Part shown: positions 36,313-44,737 of the stretch, in pieces
How the letters are laid out: the number at the start of each line of letters is the position of its first letter
Numbering within the stretch: the first letter of the stretch is position 1
From: Flagellimonas aquimarina
GTDB taxonomy: Bacteria > Bacteroidota > Bacteroidia > Flavobacteriales > Flavobacteriaceae
Assembly: GCF_003149745.1 (NCBI RefSeq)
Contig: NZ_QGEG01000001.1
Location: 806,001 to 870,000, forward strand
Direction: 5' to 3'
Length of the DNA: 64,000 nt
Notes under the pieces: model-generated
What the model was told of the DNA's origin: nothing
Database searches by the model: none
The model's input: only the letters and a program-made list of their open reading frames with translations
Program-made: the position numbers and the translations under genes

Positions 36313-37653
36313 TTAATTAAGATTAAAAATAGGTAGGCCATTATAGAAATCTATGGTGCTTTTGTTCACTTTTAATCGCAGTCCTACCTGTAAATTTTCA
36401 TTTTGAGTTACGCCATATAAATTTTTTGCCTGAAAAAGATCTATGGCGTTGATAAGACCCTTTTCATATCTTTTTTGTGCTATACTGAATGCTAATTCTT
36501 GAGCTTGAACTCTTTTGTTGCTTTGCTCATATTCTACCATTAAAGCTTGATTGGTCTGCACCAATTGTTGTAAAAGTTGAAATAGTTCTTGTTCTTGAAT
36601 ATCAAGATTGGTTTTAGCTTGCTGATAGGCTATTTTTTGTTGTTTCACCCTTGAGTGATTGGACCAGCCCATGCTAATGGGAATATTGATTTGTGCTCCG
36701 GCAAAACGAGCAAAGTTATCACTGATTTGATCCGAAAATGGAATGATATCATCATTGTCATCAAGATTTGTTTCAGAAAACCTTGTTGATAGACCGGCAA
36801 CCAAAGAAATTGAAGGATACAGACTTCCTCGCGTAGCTTGCAGTTGTTTTTTCGCAGCATAGACCCTAAACTCTTGTGATTTTACCAGGGGAACAAAACT
36901 TCTGGCGACTTCATAAATCGAATCTATAGAGACCTCATCATTCAAGGCAGTGGATACTGGGTCAAGTGTGGTCTGTAGTTGTATATTATTTTCTTCATTT
37001 AGATTCATTTCCTGAAGTAGGGTAAGCTTTGCCAGGGCCAACAAATTTTCATTCTGTGTAACTAAAAGCTTATCGCCCAAAAGATTAGATTCGGCTTCGT
37101 ACAAATCAGCTTTGGCCATAACCCCTAATTCCACTTGTTTTTTAACTAGGTCATAATTAGATTGTGAAATCTCCAGTTGTTCTAAGGAATTGGTCACTAA
37201 GCCTTCGTTGAATTTTATATCATAAAAAGCGCTCATCACCCTAAAAGCCAAAAGGAACTTTTCTTGCAACACGTCTTCTTGGGTGGCTTTGTATATAAAT
37301 TTGGTGGCCTTTATAGTATTCAACTTCTGAAATCCTTGAAAGAGATCAACATTCGCATTTAGGCTATAGCGGTTACTATAAAACTCATTGTTTACCAGAA
37401 CTCCTGTCTGTGGATCTTCTATTAGACCAGAGTTATATATATAGTTGGAAAAACCGGTTACATTTGGTAATAGGTCTCTTACAGATTGTCTATAGGTTTC
37501 TTTTCCGGCATCTTTATTATGGGTTGTGTTTTTTACTTGAAGGTTATGCTCTATTGCATAAGAAACACATTCATCCAAAGTCCAAATCTTTTGACCAAAC
37601 CCTGTTAAGGATGCTAAGAAAACTAAAATTGTGATGTATGTTTTAATTGTCAT
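36313..37653 (-). CDS. TolC family outer membrane efflux protein
   Basis: 446 residues with a cleavable signal peptide (MTIKTYITILVFLASLTGFGQ) and two OEP repeats rich in long helices. The first begins WTLDECVSYAIEHNLQVKN, and the internal repeat contains YEAESNLLGDKLLVTQNENLLALAKL. The C-terminal part has AFSIAQKRYEKGLINAIDLFQAKNLY, another typical OEP segment. It forms the outer-membrane channel of the tripartite pump and is the promoter-proximal gene of the operon. The start codon lies only about 14 bases from the predicted sigma-54 transcription start. Confidence 0.94.
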   Translation of the reverse strand: MTIKTYITILVFLASLTGFGQKIWTLDECVSYAIEHNLQVKNTTHNKDAGKETYRQSVRDLLPNVTGFSNYIYNSGLIEDPQTGVLVNNEFYSNRYSLNANVDLFQGFQKLNTIKATKFIYKATQEDVLQEKFLLAFRVMSAFYDIKFNEGLVTNSLEQLEISQSNYDLVKKQVELGVMAKADLYEAESNLLGDKLLVTQNENLLALAKLTLLQEMNLNEENNIQLQTTLDPVSTALNDEVSIDSIYEVARSFVPLVKSQEFRVYAAKKQLQATRGSLYPSISLVAGLSTRFSETNLDDNDDIIPFSDQISDNFARFAGAQINIPISMGWSNHSRVKQQKIAYQQAKTNLDIQEQELFQLLQQLVQTNQALMVEYEQSNKRVQAQELAFSIAQKRYEKGLINAIDLFQAKNLYGVTQNENLQVGLRLKVNKSTIDFYNGLPIFNLN

Positions 37654-37677
37654 AATTCATTACTGTGCCAAACTATT

Positions 37678-37693
37678 TGCTATTCTCGTGCCA
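37678..37693 (-). promoter_or_regulatory. Sigma-54 (-24/-12) promoter of the efflux operon
   Basis: Read on the minus strand the sequence is TGGCACGAGAATAGCA. The consensus is TGGCACG-N4-TTGCA, so only one position differs, and the essential GG and GC are at the correct spacing. The predicted start is near 37667, with a leader of about 14 bases to the tolC ATG. A perfect 9-bp inverted repeat, AACTATTTG (37671-37679) and CAAATAGTT (37692-37700), brackets the promoter. The neighbouring divergent gene encodes the type of activator sigma-54 requires. Confidence 0.85.
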
Positions 37694-37755
37694 AATAGTT
37701 AATAAATTGATTATCAAATAATTGCATTTGTTTATTGAAGTAGAAGGATTTTATA

Positions 37756-37796
37756 GTGTAAAATTTTTATACAAAAAATGTCCAATTATTTTACAC
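37756..37796. promoter_or_regulatory. Candidate upstream activator site of the NtrC-type regulator
   Basis: A perfect 9-bp inverted repeat, GTGTAAAAT (37756-37764) and ATTTTACAC (37788-37796), separated by 23 bases and centred about 90 bases upstream of the sigma-54 promoter. This is the usual distance for enhancer sites. A direct repeat GTCCAA (37780-37785 and 37798-37803) overlaps it. Confidence 0.5.
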
Positions 37797-37855
37797 GGTC
37801 CAAAAATTTACAATCTCAATTCGTAGTTTTAAATCGAATATGAAGAACAGCCCAA

Positions 37856-39220
37856 ATGATTGATGCTAAGATTTTAGTGATTGATGATAATAAAAGCGTG
37901 CTAAGTGCTTTGGAGATTTTATTGCAATTTGAGTATAAAAGTGTTCAAACGCTTTTTAATCCAAATCAGATTTCTTCTTTTCCTAATATGGAGCAGATTG
38001 ATATTGTTCTTCTGGACATGAATTTTTCTGCAGGGGTGAATACGGGTAATGAGGGATTGTACTGGCTAAATGAAATCAAGAAGAAATCACCTAACACATC
38101 AGTAATTATGATGACTGCGTATGGCGCAGTAGATTTAGCAGTAAAGGCGTTAAAGCAAGGAGCCTCTGATTTTGTCTTGAAGCCATGGAACAATGAGCGG
38201 TTATTGACAACAGTGAAATCTGCACACGAACTCAGAAAGTCCAAGGAAGAGATACACAAGCTAAAAAAGAAGGAAAGCAACTTAAAGCAAGTGATCAATG
38301 CAGATAAAAATTTCATCATTGGAAATTCTAAAGCGTTGACCTCGGTTCTCAACTTGGTTAGAAAAGTGGCCAAAACAGATGTAAATGTTTTGATAACTGG
38401 GGAGAATGGAACTGGAAAGGAATTGATTGCGCGTGAACTGCATCGGCTATCTTCCAGAAAGGATGAGGTTTTTATCGGTGTAGATATGGGGTCTATTGCT
38501 GAAAACCTATTTGAAAGCGAACTTTTTGGGCACACCAAAGGTTCTTTTACAGATGCCAAGGAAGATCGATCTGGAAAATTTGAAGCAGCTCACCAAGGTA
38601 CATTGTTCTTAGATGAAATGGGTAATCTATCCCTTCAAATGCAAGCTAAATTATTATCGTCCATTCAAAACAAATCGGTGGTAAGGGTAGGTTCCAACAA
38701 ATCGATTAATGTGGATATACGATTGGTTTGCGCCACCAATTGCAACTTAGAACAGATGGTCGCCGATGGTCTTTTTAGAGAAGATCTATTGTACAGAATA
38801 AACACCATTCAAATTGAAGTTCCCCCTCTACGGGAAAGAGGAGATGATATCATGATTTTAGCAGACTTTTTTCTGAAAAGATTTGCAAATAAATATGACA
38901 AGCCCGGGTTACGAACAAATAGCATGGCCCAAGAGAAATTGATGGAATATTCATGGCCAGGAAACGTAAGAGAGCTGCAACACACTATGGAGCGGGCGGT
39001 AATTCTTTCTGAAGGAAATGTTTTAAAACCAACGGACTTCTTGCTACATTCAAAGCCAGCACAATCTATGGAAAATGGGCCCGCAACCTTGGATGAAATG
39101 GAGTTGCAAATGATTTCTAGGGCGCTGGACCAAAATGACGGAAATTATAGTGCAGCTGCAGATCAATTGGGCATTTCTAGACAGACCCTTTACAACAAGT
39201 TGAAAAAAAAGAATAAATAA
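37856..39220 (+). CDS. Sigma-54-dependent response regulator (NtrC type)
   Basis: 454 residues in three domains. The receiver (1-120) has the acidic pocket IDDN and phospho-acceptor Asp54 in IVLLDMNF. The AAA+ domain (about 155-385) has Walker A GENGTGKE and Walker B GTLFLDEMG. The C-terminal Fis-type helix-turn-helix is NYSAAADQLGISRQTLYNKL. The sigma-54-contact loop reads GSFTDA instead of the classical GAFTGA; GAFTDA-like variants are common in Bacteroidetes, the Ser less so. It is divergent from the efflux operon, whose promoter has the sigma-54 consensus, so it is almost certainly its activator. It overlaps the kinase gene by one base (TAATG). Confidence 0.96.
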   Translation: MIDAKILVIDDNKSVLSALEILLQFEYKSVQTLFNPNQISSFPNMEQIDIVLLDMNFSAGVNTGNEGLYWLNEIKKKSPNTSVIMMTAYGAVDLAVKALKQGASDFVLKPWNNERLLTTVKSAHELRKSKEEIHKLKKKESNLKQVINADKNFIIGNSKALTSVLNLVRKVAKTDVNVLITGENGTGKELIARELHRLSSRKDEVFIGVDMGSIAENLFESELFGHTKGSFTDAKEDRSGKFEAAHQGTLFLDEMGNLSLQMQAKLLSSIQNKSVVRVGSNKSINVDIRLVCATNCNLEQMVADGLFREDLLYRINTIQIEVPPLRERGDDIMILADFFLKRFANKYDKPGLRTNSMAQEKLMEYSWPGNVRELQHTMERAVILSEGNVLKPTDFLLHSKPAQSMENGPATLDEMELQMISRALDQNDGNYSAAADQLGISRQTLYNKLKKKNK

Positions 39221-40572
39221 TGGCGAGCAGAAACTTTTATGTACAGCTCATTTTTAGAGTGCTCCTAATTACGTTAACTGCCTTGGCTTTGGCCTTTGCG
39301 ATTTTTAAGCCGTGGTACTTTACCTTAGCTTTCTCTGCTATTTTTCTTGTTGCTCAGGTATATTCACTAATAACTTTTATCAATAGCACCAACCGTAAGA
39401 TTGCTTACTTTTTTGATGCGATCCGCAATGAAGATTTTACGCTGAGATTCCCAGAAAAAGTTTCAATAAAATCCTTTAAGGAGCTCAACCAGAGCCTGAA
39501 CAGGGTAAATGGTCTTATTCAAGAAGTACATTTACAATTGCAGATAAGGGAACAATATTATCAAGAGATTCTAAAGCAGGCAAGTATAGGGATCATGACT
39601 TTCAATGAAAAGGGTCACATACTTTTTTCTAACCCTACCGTAGAAAAATTGCTGAACTATACCCCTTTGAATCATATTAAGCAACTTGCACAAGTTGATG
39701 AAGGTCTGTATCAAGTTTTTAAATCATTTAAACCATTTGACAGAAAACTGTTCCAACTTACCAATGAGCGAGAACAAATACAATTAGCACTTAAATCCAC
39801 ACCCATTACGTTAGATGAAAAATCACTCATATTGGTTGTGGTTCAAGATATTCATGAAGAGCTTGATGAAAAAGAGACTGAATCGTGGGTGCGGCTTATT
39901 AGGGTGCTTACCCATGAAATTATGAATACGATCACCCCAATAGCCTCAATTTCGGACTCAATAATAAAGTATTTCAAGAAAGAGGGTAAGGTAGTACCAT
40001 CTAACAGCTTAGATGAAACTCAAATTAAGAATACATTAAAAGGATTGGAAGTAATAAAAGAGCAAGGAGGAAACCTAATGGATTTTGTACAATCTTACCG
40101 TAGCTTATTGAATGTTCCTGAACCCAACAGAGCGATAGTGAGCGGAAAAAAGCTATTGGGAAAAATTGAAGTTTTAATGTCGACCAGACAGGAAGAAGGA
40201 TATACTAATTTCAAAACAGAATGCAATCCTGAGAACTTGGAATTCTTTATTGATGAAAAACAGATTACCCAAGTATTGATTAATCTTGGGAAAAATGCCC
40301 TTCAGTCCATAAAGGAAACCAAAAAAGGACAAGTACACATAGTTGCAGGTATCGAGAATGATGGAGTAAAATATATTGAGGTAAGAGATAACGGTCCAGG
40401 AATACCGTCAGATTTAATAGATGAAATTTTTGTTCCTTTTTTCACCACTAAGAATGAGGGCACAGGTATTGGATTGAGCTTATCTAAGCAAGTAATGCAA
40501 TTGCATGGAGGGAGTTTAAAAGTTAGGTCGGTTCCAAATCAAGAAACCGTTTTCAGATTGGCCTTTACGTAA
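39220..40572 (+). CDS. Sensor histidine kinase with very short external loop
   Basis: 450 residues. Two membrane helices (about 10-29 and 32-53) are joined by only a few residues, so there is essentially no periplasmic sensor domain. Next come a HAMP-like/linker region (about 55-110), a PAS-like domain (about 113-210), and a dimerisation region with the phospho-accepting His232 in RVLTHEIMNTITPI. The ATPase domain shows the N-box NLGKNALQS, DNGPGIP and GTGIGLSLSKQ. It forms a two-component system with the preceding regulator. The signal must be read in the membrane, in the cytoplasm, or through another protein such as a permease. Confidence 0.95.
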   Translation: MASRNFYVQLIFRVLLITLTALALAFAIFKPWYFTLAFSAIFLVAQVYSLITFINSTNRKIAYFFDAIRNEDFTLRFPEKVSIKSFKELNQSLNRVNGLIQEVHLQLQIREQYYQEILKQASIGIMTFNEKGHILFSNPTVEKLLNYTPLNHIKQLAQVDEGLYQVFKSFKPFDRKLFQLTNEREQIQLALKSTPITLDEKSLILVVVQDIHEELDEKETESWVRLIRVLTHEIMNTITPIASISDSIIKYFKKEGKVVPSNSLDETQIKNTLKGLEVIKEQGGNLMDFVQSYRSLLNVPEPNRAIVSGKKLLGKIEVLMSTRQEEGYTNFKTECNPENLEFFIDEKQITQVLINLGKNALQSIKETKKGQVHIVAGIENDGVKYIEVRDNGPGIPSDLIDEIFVPFFTTKNEGTGIGLSLSKQVMQLHGGSLKVRSVPNQETVFRLAFT

Positions 40573-40592
40573 TTATTGCCGTTATTATTAAG

Positions 40593-41036
40593 ATGAAAGA
40601 ACAACTTTTAATGTTTTGTTGGCAACACATTAATGATAGAACAGAAAGGCTTCATCAAAGAAGGGTCTCATTGCAAGAATCGTTAAACTCCGAAACAAAA
40701 AGCAGCGCAGGGGACAAACATGAAACGGGCCGGGCAATGGTACAACTAGAACAAGAGAAACTGGGAAAACAACTATTTGAGCTTGAAGAAATAAAAAGAA
40801 TACTGCAAAAGGTGGACATTGATAAAAAGTCTAAAAAAATCAGTTTGGGAAGTTTTGTAAAGACTACCGCCGCGAATTATTTTATTGCAATTTCTGCAGG
40901 AGCGGTGACCATTAAAGACACCCCTGTTTTTTGTATTTCTGCCAGTTCTCCAATAGCCAAACTGCTATTAGGTAAAGAGGAAGGGGATACGTTTGTTTTT
41001 AATGGAAAAGAGAACACAATTTTAGAAAAGAGGTAG
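40593..41036 (+). CDS. GreA/GreB-like C-terminal domain protein
   Basis: 147 residues. The N-terminal half is a predicted helical coiled coil (about 15-75, rich in Q, E, K, L). The C-terminal half, FIAISAGAVTIKDTPVFCISASSPIAKLLLGKEEGDTFVFNGKE, matches the FKBP-like GreA/GreB C-terminal domain (SSPIGKALLGKKVGD pattern). The length is close to GreA, but the coiled coil lacks a recognisable GreA tip. It may bind the RNA polymerase secondary channel or have another role. It lies 20 bases after the kinase gene, but such genes also occur alone, so a link to the efflux system is unproven. Confidence 0.7.
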   Translation: MKEQLLMFCWQHINDRTERLHQRRVSLQESLNSETKSSAGDKHETGRAMVQLEQEKLGKQLFELEEIKRILQKVDIDKKSKKISLGSFVKTTAANYFIAISAGAVTIKDTPVFCISASSPIAKLLLGKEEGDTFVFNGKENTILEKR

Positions 41037-41066
41037 TTGTTTTAATTCATTTTTACAGAAAATGAA

Positions 41067-41486
41067 CTAATCCAAATCAGGTTTTTTTCGATAGGCTTTT
41101 TTATTGGAATCTTTTTTTTTGGATTTCAATCGTTTTTCAACGGAGGCTTTAGATGGTTTTGTAGGTCTTCTTTTCTTGGGAACTTCCAAGGCCTTTTTGA
41201 GTAGATCAAAAAAGCGGGTTACTACCAGCGCCTTGTTTTTGTGTTGACTTCGAGCTTCATCGCACTGTAAAAGAAGTACTCCATCTTTGGTTAATCTGGC
41301 ATCTAATTTTAACAGTAATCTGTCCTTCTCTGAATTAGACAAACCCCCTGATGATTTTAGGTCAAATGTCAATTCTACTTTAGAGGATACTTTGTTCACA
41401 TGCTGTCCACCAGCCCCACTGCTTCGGATGGCTTTGAATTGTAGTTCTCTAATTATCTGTTCCCTGTTCAATTTGAAGGCGTTCAT
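41067..41486 (-). CDS. arfB: Alternative ribosome-rescue factor / peptidyl-tRNA hydrolase ArfB
   Basis: 139 residues. The GGQ motif lies at residues 26-28 within RSSGAGGQHVNKVSSKVEL, the hallmark of ArfB (YaeJ), which releases peptides from stalled ribosomes. The C-terminal tail from about residue 100 is very basic (KKRRPTKPSKASVEKRLKSK), as needed to enter the empty mRNA channel. The start overlaps the end of the upstream ABC ATPase gene by 38 bases. A shorter start would cut into the domain, so the overlap appears real. Confidence 0.93.
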   Translation of the reverse strand: MNAFKLNREQIIRELQFKAIRSSGAGGQHVNKVSSKVELTFDLKSSGGLSNSEKDRLLLKLDARLTKDGVLLLQCDEARSQHKNKALVVTRFFDLLKKALEVPKKRRPTKPSKASVEKRLKSKKKDSNKKAYRKKPDLD

Positions 41487-42444
41487 TAATTGTTTCCAAA
41501 GATACGTTTAGGAAAACAGTATCACCTTTCTTTAATTTTTTTGAAGAATTGAAATACAAAACTGTTTGCTCATTGACTTCGGCTTCATTTAGAAAATGAC
41601 TTCCTTTAAAAAAAGAGTTTTTTACCCAAACCTTTAAACCAGAAGTGCCTGAAACCTGAAATTCATGAGGATAAACAAGGACAGATTTATCAATTTCAGC
41701 ATAGGATTTCAACAATTTAATAGGGAGACTGTTTACTTCTCCAAAAAGCGAAGCGGTGTAATAATTTGGAGGGTTTTTATAGAGCTTTTTGGTTTTCTTA
41801 TTTGCAACTATCCTCCCTTTTTCCAGAACGATTGTGTTTTCCGCAAAAGGCAGAACATCATTTGGGTCGTGACTGGCCGTTAGAACGGTTATCTCTTTTT
41901 CCTTTAGATATGGAAATAAATTTCTTCTTAACGAGTTCCTTTTAAAATTATCAATGTGGCCAAATGGTTCGTCCAACAAAAGCACCTCGGGTTCCTGAGC
42001 TAAAACGCGAGCTAGGGCCACACGCTGCTGTTGACCTCCACTTAAGTTCTTTACCTTGGTTTTCGCATAAGCCTCCAATTCTATGAGCTCTAAAAGCTCT
42101 TGAATACGTTTTTGGTGTGTCTCACGCTCAAATACAGATAGATGTTGCCCAATGTTTTCTTCAACGGTTATAAAGGGCATCAAATCAAAATCTTGTGAGA
42201 GGTACTTCATGTAAGATTCACCGGGAACCAAATTGAAATTAGGGCCAAGAGCTTCTTTGTCACCCCAAAAGACAGCTCCGTTTTCAACATGCAGAAGCCC
42301 ATAAATGATTTTGAGCAAGGTGCTTTTGCCGGATCCACTTTCTCCCATCAGTGCCAAGTGTTCGCCTTTTGCTACTTGAAAGGAAATACCCTCCAAAATA
42401 GGCTGATCTTGATAACTGAAAGAAGGTATATGAACGTCTAACAT
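41449..42444 (-). CDS. PotA-like ABC ATPase with C-terminal TOBE-like region
   Basis: 331 residues. Walker A is GESGSGKST (about 34-42), the signature LSGGQQQRVALARVLA, Walker B VLLLDEPFGHID, and the H-loop TASHDPNDVLPFA. The C-terminal third (about 230-325; SVLVYPHEFQVSGTSGLKVWVKN...DTVFLNVSLE) looks like the TOBE region of importer ATPases such as PotA and ModC. No permease or binding-protein gene is adjacent, so its partner must be elsewhere or it may work without one. Confidence 0.88.
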   Translation of the reverse strand: MLDVHIPSFSYQDQPILEGISFQVAKGEHLALMGESGSGKSTLLKIIYGLLHVENGAVFWGDKEALGPNFNLVPGESYMKYLSQDFDLMPFITVEENIGQHLSVFERETHQKRIQELLELIELEAYAKTKVKNLSGGQQQRVALARVLAQEPEVLLLDEPFGHIDNFKRNSLRRNLFPYLKEKEITVLTASHDPNDVLPFAENTIVLEKGRIVANKKTKKLYKNPPNYYTASLFGEVNSLPIKLLKSYAEIDKSVLVYPHEFQVSGTSGLKVWVKNSFFKGSHFLNEAEVNEQTVLYFNSSKKLKKGDTVFLNVSLETINERLQIEQGTDN

Positions 42445-42508
42445 ATTAAATGAAACTCGATAAAAAACCTGTTCTTAGATAAAACGGATTTCTGGGCAAA
42501 AAGTATTT

Positions 42509-44662
42509 CTAGTCTTTAAACTCTTTTAAAACGGCTTGGTTGGGAAGCTTGTCATATCCCATATTGAACAATGTAAAACCAAAGATGTCTGCATATTGCT
42601 CAATAGTTTTGCTTACGGGGGTTCCGGCGCCATGACCCGCATTGGTTTCAATTCTGATTAAAGTGGGATTTTCTCCAGCTTGTTTTGCTTGAAGCTCCGC
42701 TGCAAATTTGAAACTATGTGCCGGGACCACACGATCATCATGATCTCCGGTAGTAACCAAAGTGGCAGGGTATGCAGTTCCTTCTTTTACATTATGAACA
42801 GGGGAATAACCTTTAATATAATTGAACATCTCTTCACTTTCTTCTGAAGTACCATAGTCATATGCCCAACCTGCACCTGCAGTAAAAGTATGGTACCTAA
42901 GCATATCAAGAACGCCCACCGCTGGCAAGGCCACTTGCATTAAATCTGGCCTTTGCGTCATGGTGGCGCCTACCAATAAGCCTCCGTTAGAACCACCTCT
43001 AATGGCCAAATATTCTTTGGCGGTATATTTTTTTTCAATTAGGAATTCGGCAGCTGCAATGAAATCATCAAAAACATTTTGTTTTTGCAGTTTTGTTCCC
43101 GCAATATGCCATTTCTTCCCATACTCTCCACCACCTCTAAGGTTGGGAACAGCATAAATACCTCCTTGTTCCATCCAGACAGCATTTACAATACTGAAAG
43201 ATGGTGTTAGGCTAATATTGAATCCGCCGTAACCATACAAAATGGTAGGATTCTTTCCATTGAGCTGCACTCCCTTTTTGTGTGTTATGATCATAGGAAC
43301 CTTGGTGCCGTCCTTGGAAGTATAAAACACCTGCTTAGATTCGTAATCTTCGGGATTAAAATCAATTTCGGGTTTCCAATATTGTTCATATTGGCCATTT
43401 TCCACGTTGTATTTGTATGAAGAGCTTGGGGTGTTGTAATTGGTAAATGAAAAATAAAATTCTTTTTCCTCTTTCTTGCCACCAAAACCACTAGCGCTTC
43501 CTACACCTGGTAACCTAACTTCACGAATTAGTTTACCATCATAATCGTATTGTAATACTTGAGAGATGGCATCAACCATATATTCTGTAAAGAAATAACC
43601 GCCTCCTGCTCCAACAGTCAAAACATTTTCAGTTTCTGGAATAAAATCTTGCCAGTTATCTGGAGTAGGGTTGGATGCATCTGCAATCACAATTTTTTTG
43701 TTTGGAGCGCCCATATTGGTGACCAGATATAGCTTGGACCCAACAGTTTCTATGACGTAAGTGTCTGAATCAGTATTGTCCAAAATGGTAATTAACCCAC
43801 TATTGGGTTGCGTTAAATCTTTTAGAAACAATTTATTGCCAGAGGTTGAGATAGATGCGGAGATGAACAGATATTTTTCATCCTCTGAAACCGAAGCACC
43901 TACATACCGATGCTTTTCTTCAGGTGTTCCACCAAATATGATTTTGTCCTCTGATTGTGGAGTACCCAACTCATGATAATATAGTTTGTGTTGGTCTGTT
44001 TTTGCGGACAGCTCACTTCCCTTAGGTTTGTCATAGCTGGAGTAAAAGAATCCTTTATCTCCTTTCCAAGAAATTCCACTAAACTTTATATCGACCAGGG
44101 TATCTTCAACAATTTCTCTGGTTTCAGAGTTTATTACGATGCCCTTACGCCAATCGCTTCCTCCTTCAGAAATTAAATATGCTGCCTTGGAACCGTCTTT
44201 GGTAAATTGAAGTCCCATTAAAGAGGTGGTGCCATCCTCAGAAAAAGTATTGGGGTCTAAGAAAATTTCTTCTTCCCCACCTTCTTTTTTTCTATAGACC
44301 ACATACTGGTTCTGTAACCCATCATTTTTATAGAAATAGGTGTATTCGCCCTCTTTAAAAGGAGAGCCCAGTTTTTCATAGTTCCACAGCTTCTCTAACC
44401 TGTTCTTTAAATCTTCCCGAAACGGGATTTTATCAAAATAACTGAATGTAGAGGCATTTTGTTCTTTTACCCAAGCTTCTGTTTCTTCGCTTCGATCATC
44501 TTCCAACCAACGATATGGGTCTTTAACCTCGGTTCCAAAATAAATATCAACAGTATCGACTTTTTTAGTTGTAGGATAGTTCACGACTATAGGTTCTCTT
44601 TTGGTAGTTTCTTTGCACGCAGCCATAAGAATTAGGGCTGCAAAAGGGATTAATTTTCGCAT
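42509..44662 (-). CDS. Prolyl oligopeptidase family serine peptidase, lipoprotein
   Basis: 717 residues. The N-terminus [20 protein letters not shown] is a lipoprotein signal with Cys16, so the enzyme is anchored in the periplasm or on the cell surface. A seven-bladed propeller (about 85-430) precedes the alpha/beta-hydrolase domain. The catalytic residues are Ser in [11 protein letters not shown], Asp in [13 protein letters not shown] and His in NAGHGAG. S9A enzymes cut short peptides after proline. Length and motifs are those of a complete enzyme. It is a single gene between the ABC ATPase and asd. Confidence 0.95.
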   Translation of the reverse strand: MRKLIPFAALILMAACKETTKREPIVVNYPTTKKVDTVDIYFGTEVKDPYRWLEDDRSEETEAWVKEQNASTFSYFDKIPFREDLKNRLEKLWNYEKLGSPFKEGEYTYFYKNDGLQNQYVVYRKKEGGEEEIFLDPNTFSEDGTTSLMGLQFTKDGSKAAYLISEGGSDWRKGIVINSETREIVEDTLVDIKFSGISWKGDKGFFYSSYDKPKGSELSAKTDQHKLYYHELGTPQSEDKIIFGGTPEEKHRYVGASVSEDEKYLFISASISTSGNKLFLKDLTQPNSGLITILDNTDSDTYVIETVGSKLYLVTNMGAPNKKIVIADASNPTPDNWQDFIPETENVLTVGAGGGYFFTEYMVDAISQVLQYDYDGKLIREVRLPGVGSASGFGGKKEEKEFYFSFTNYNTPSSSYKYNVENGQYEQYWKPEIDFNPEDYESKQVFYTSKDGTKVPMIITHKKGVQLNGKNPTILYGYGGFNISLTPSFSIVNAVWMEQGGIYAVPNLRGGGEYGKKWHIAGTKLQKQNVFDDFIAAAEFLIEKKYTAKEYLAIRGGSNGGLLVGATMTQRPDLMQVALPAVGVLDMLRYHTFTAGAGWAYDYGTSEESEEMFNYIKGYSPVHNVKEGTAYPATLVTTGDHDDRVVPAHSFKFAAELQAKQAGENPTLIRIETNAGHGAGTPVSKTIEQYADIFGFTLFNMGYDKLPNQAVLKEFKD

Positions 44663-44737
44663 GTCTTTCAGATTGATTCCGCTAAAAATACCATAAAAAC
44701 ATACAACCTCTATAGAAGGGGAAAGCTTTAACGTATT

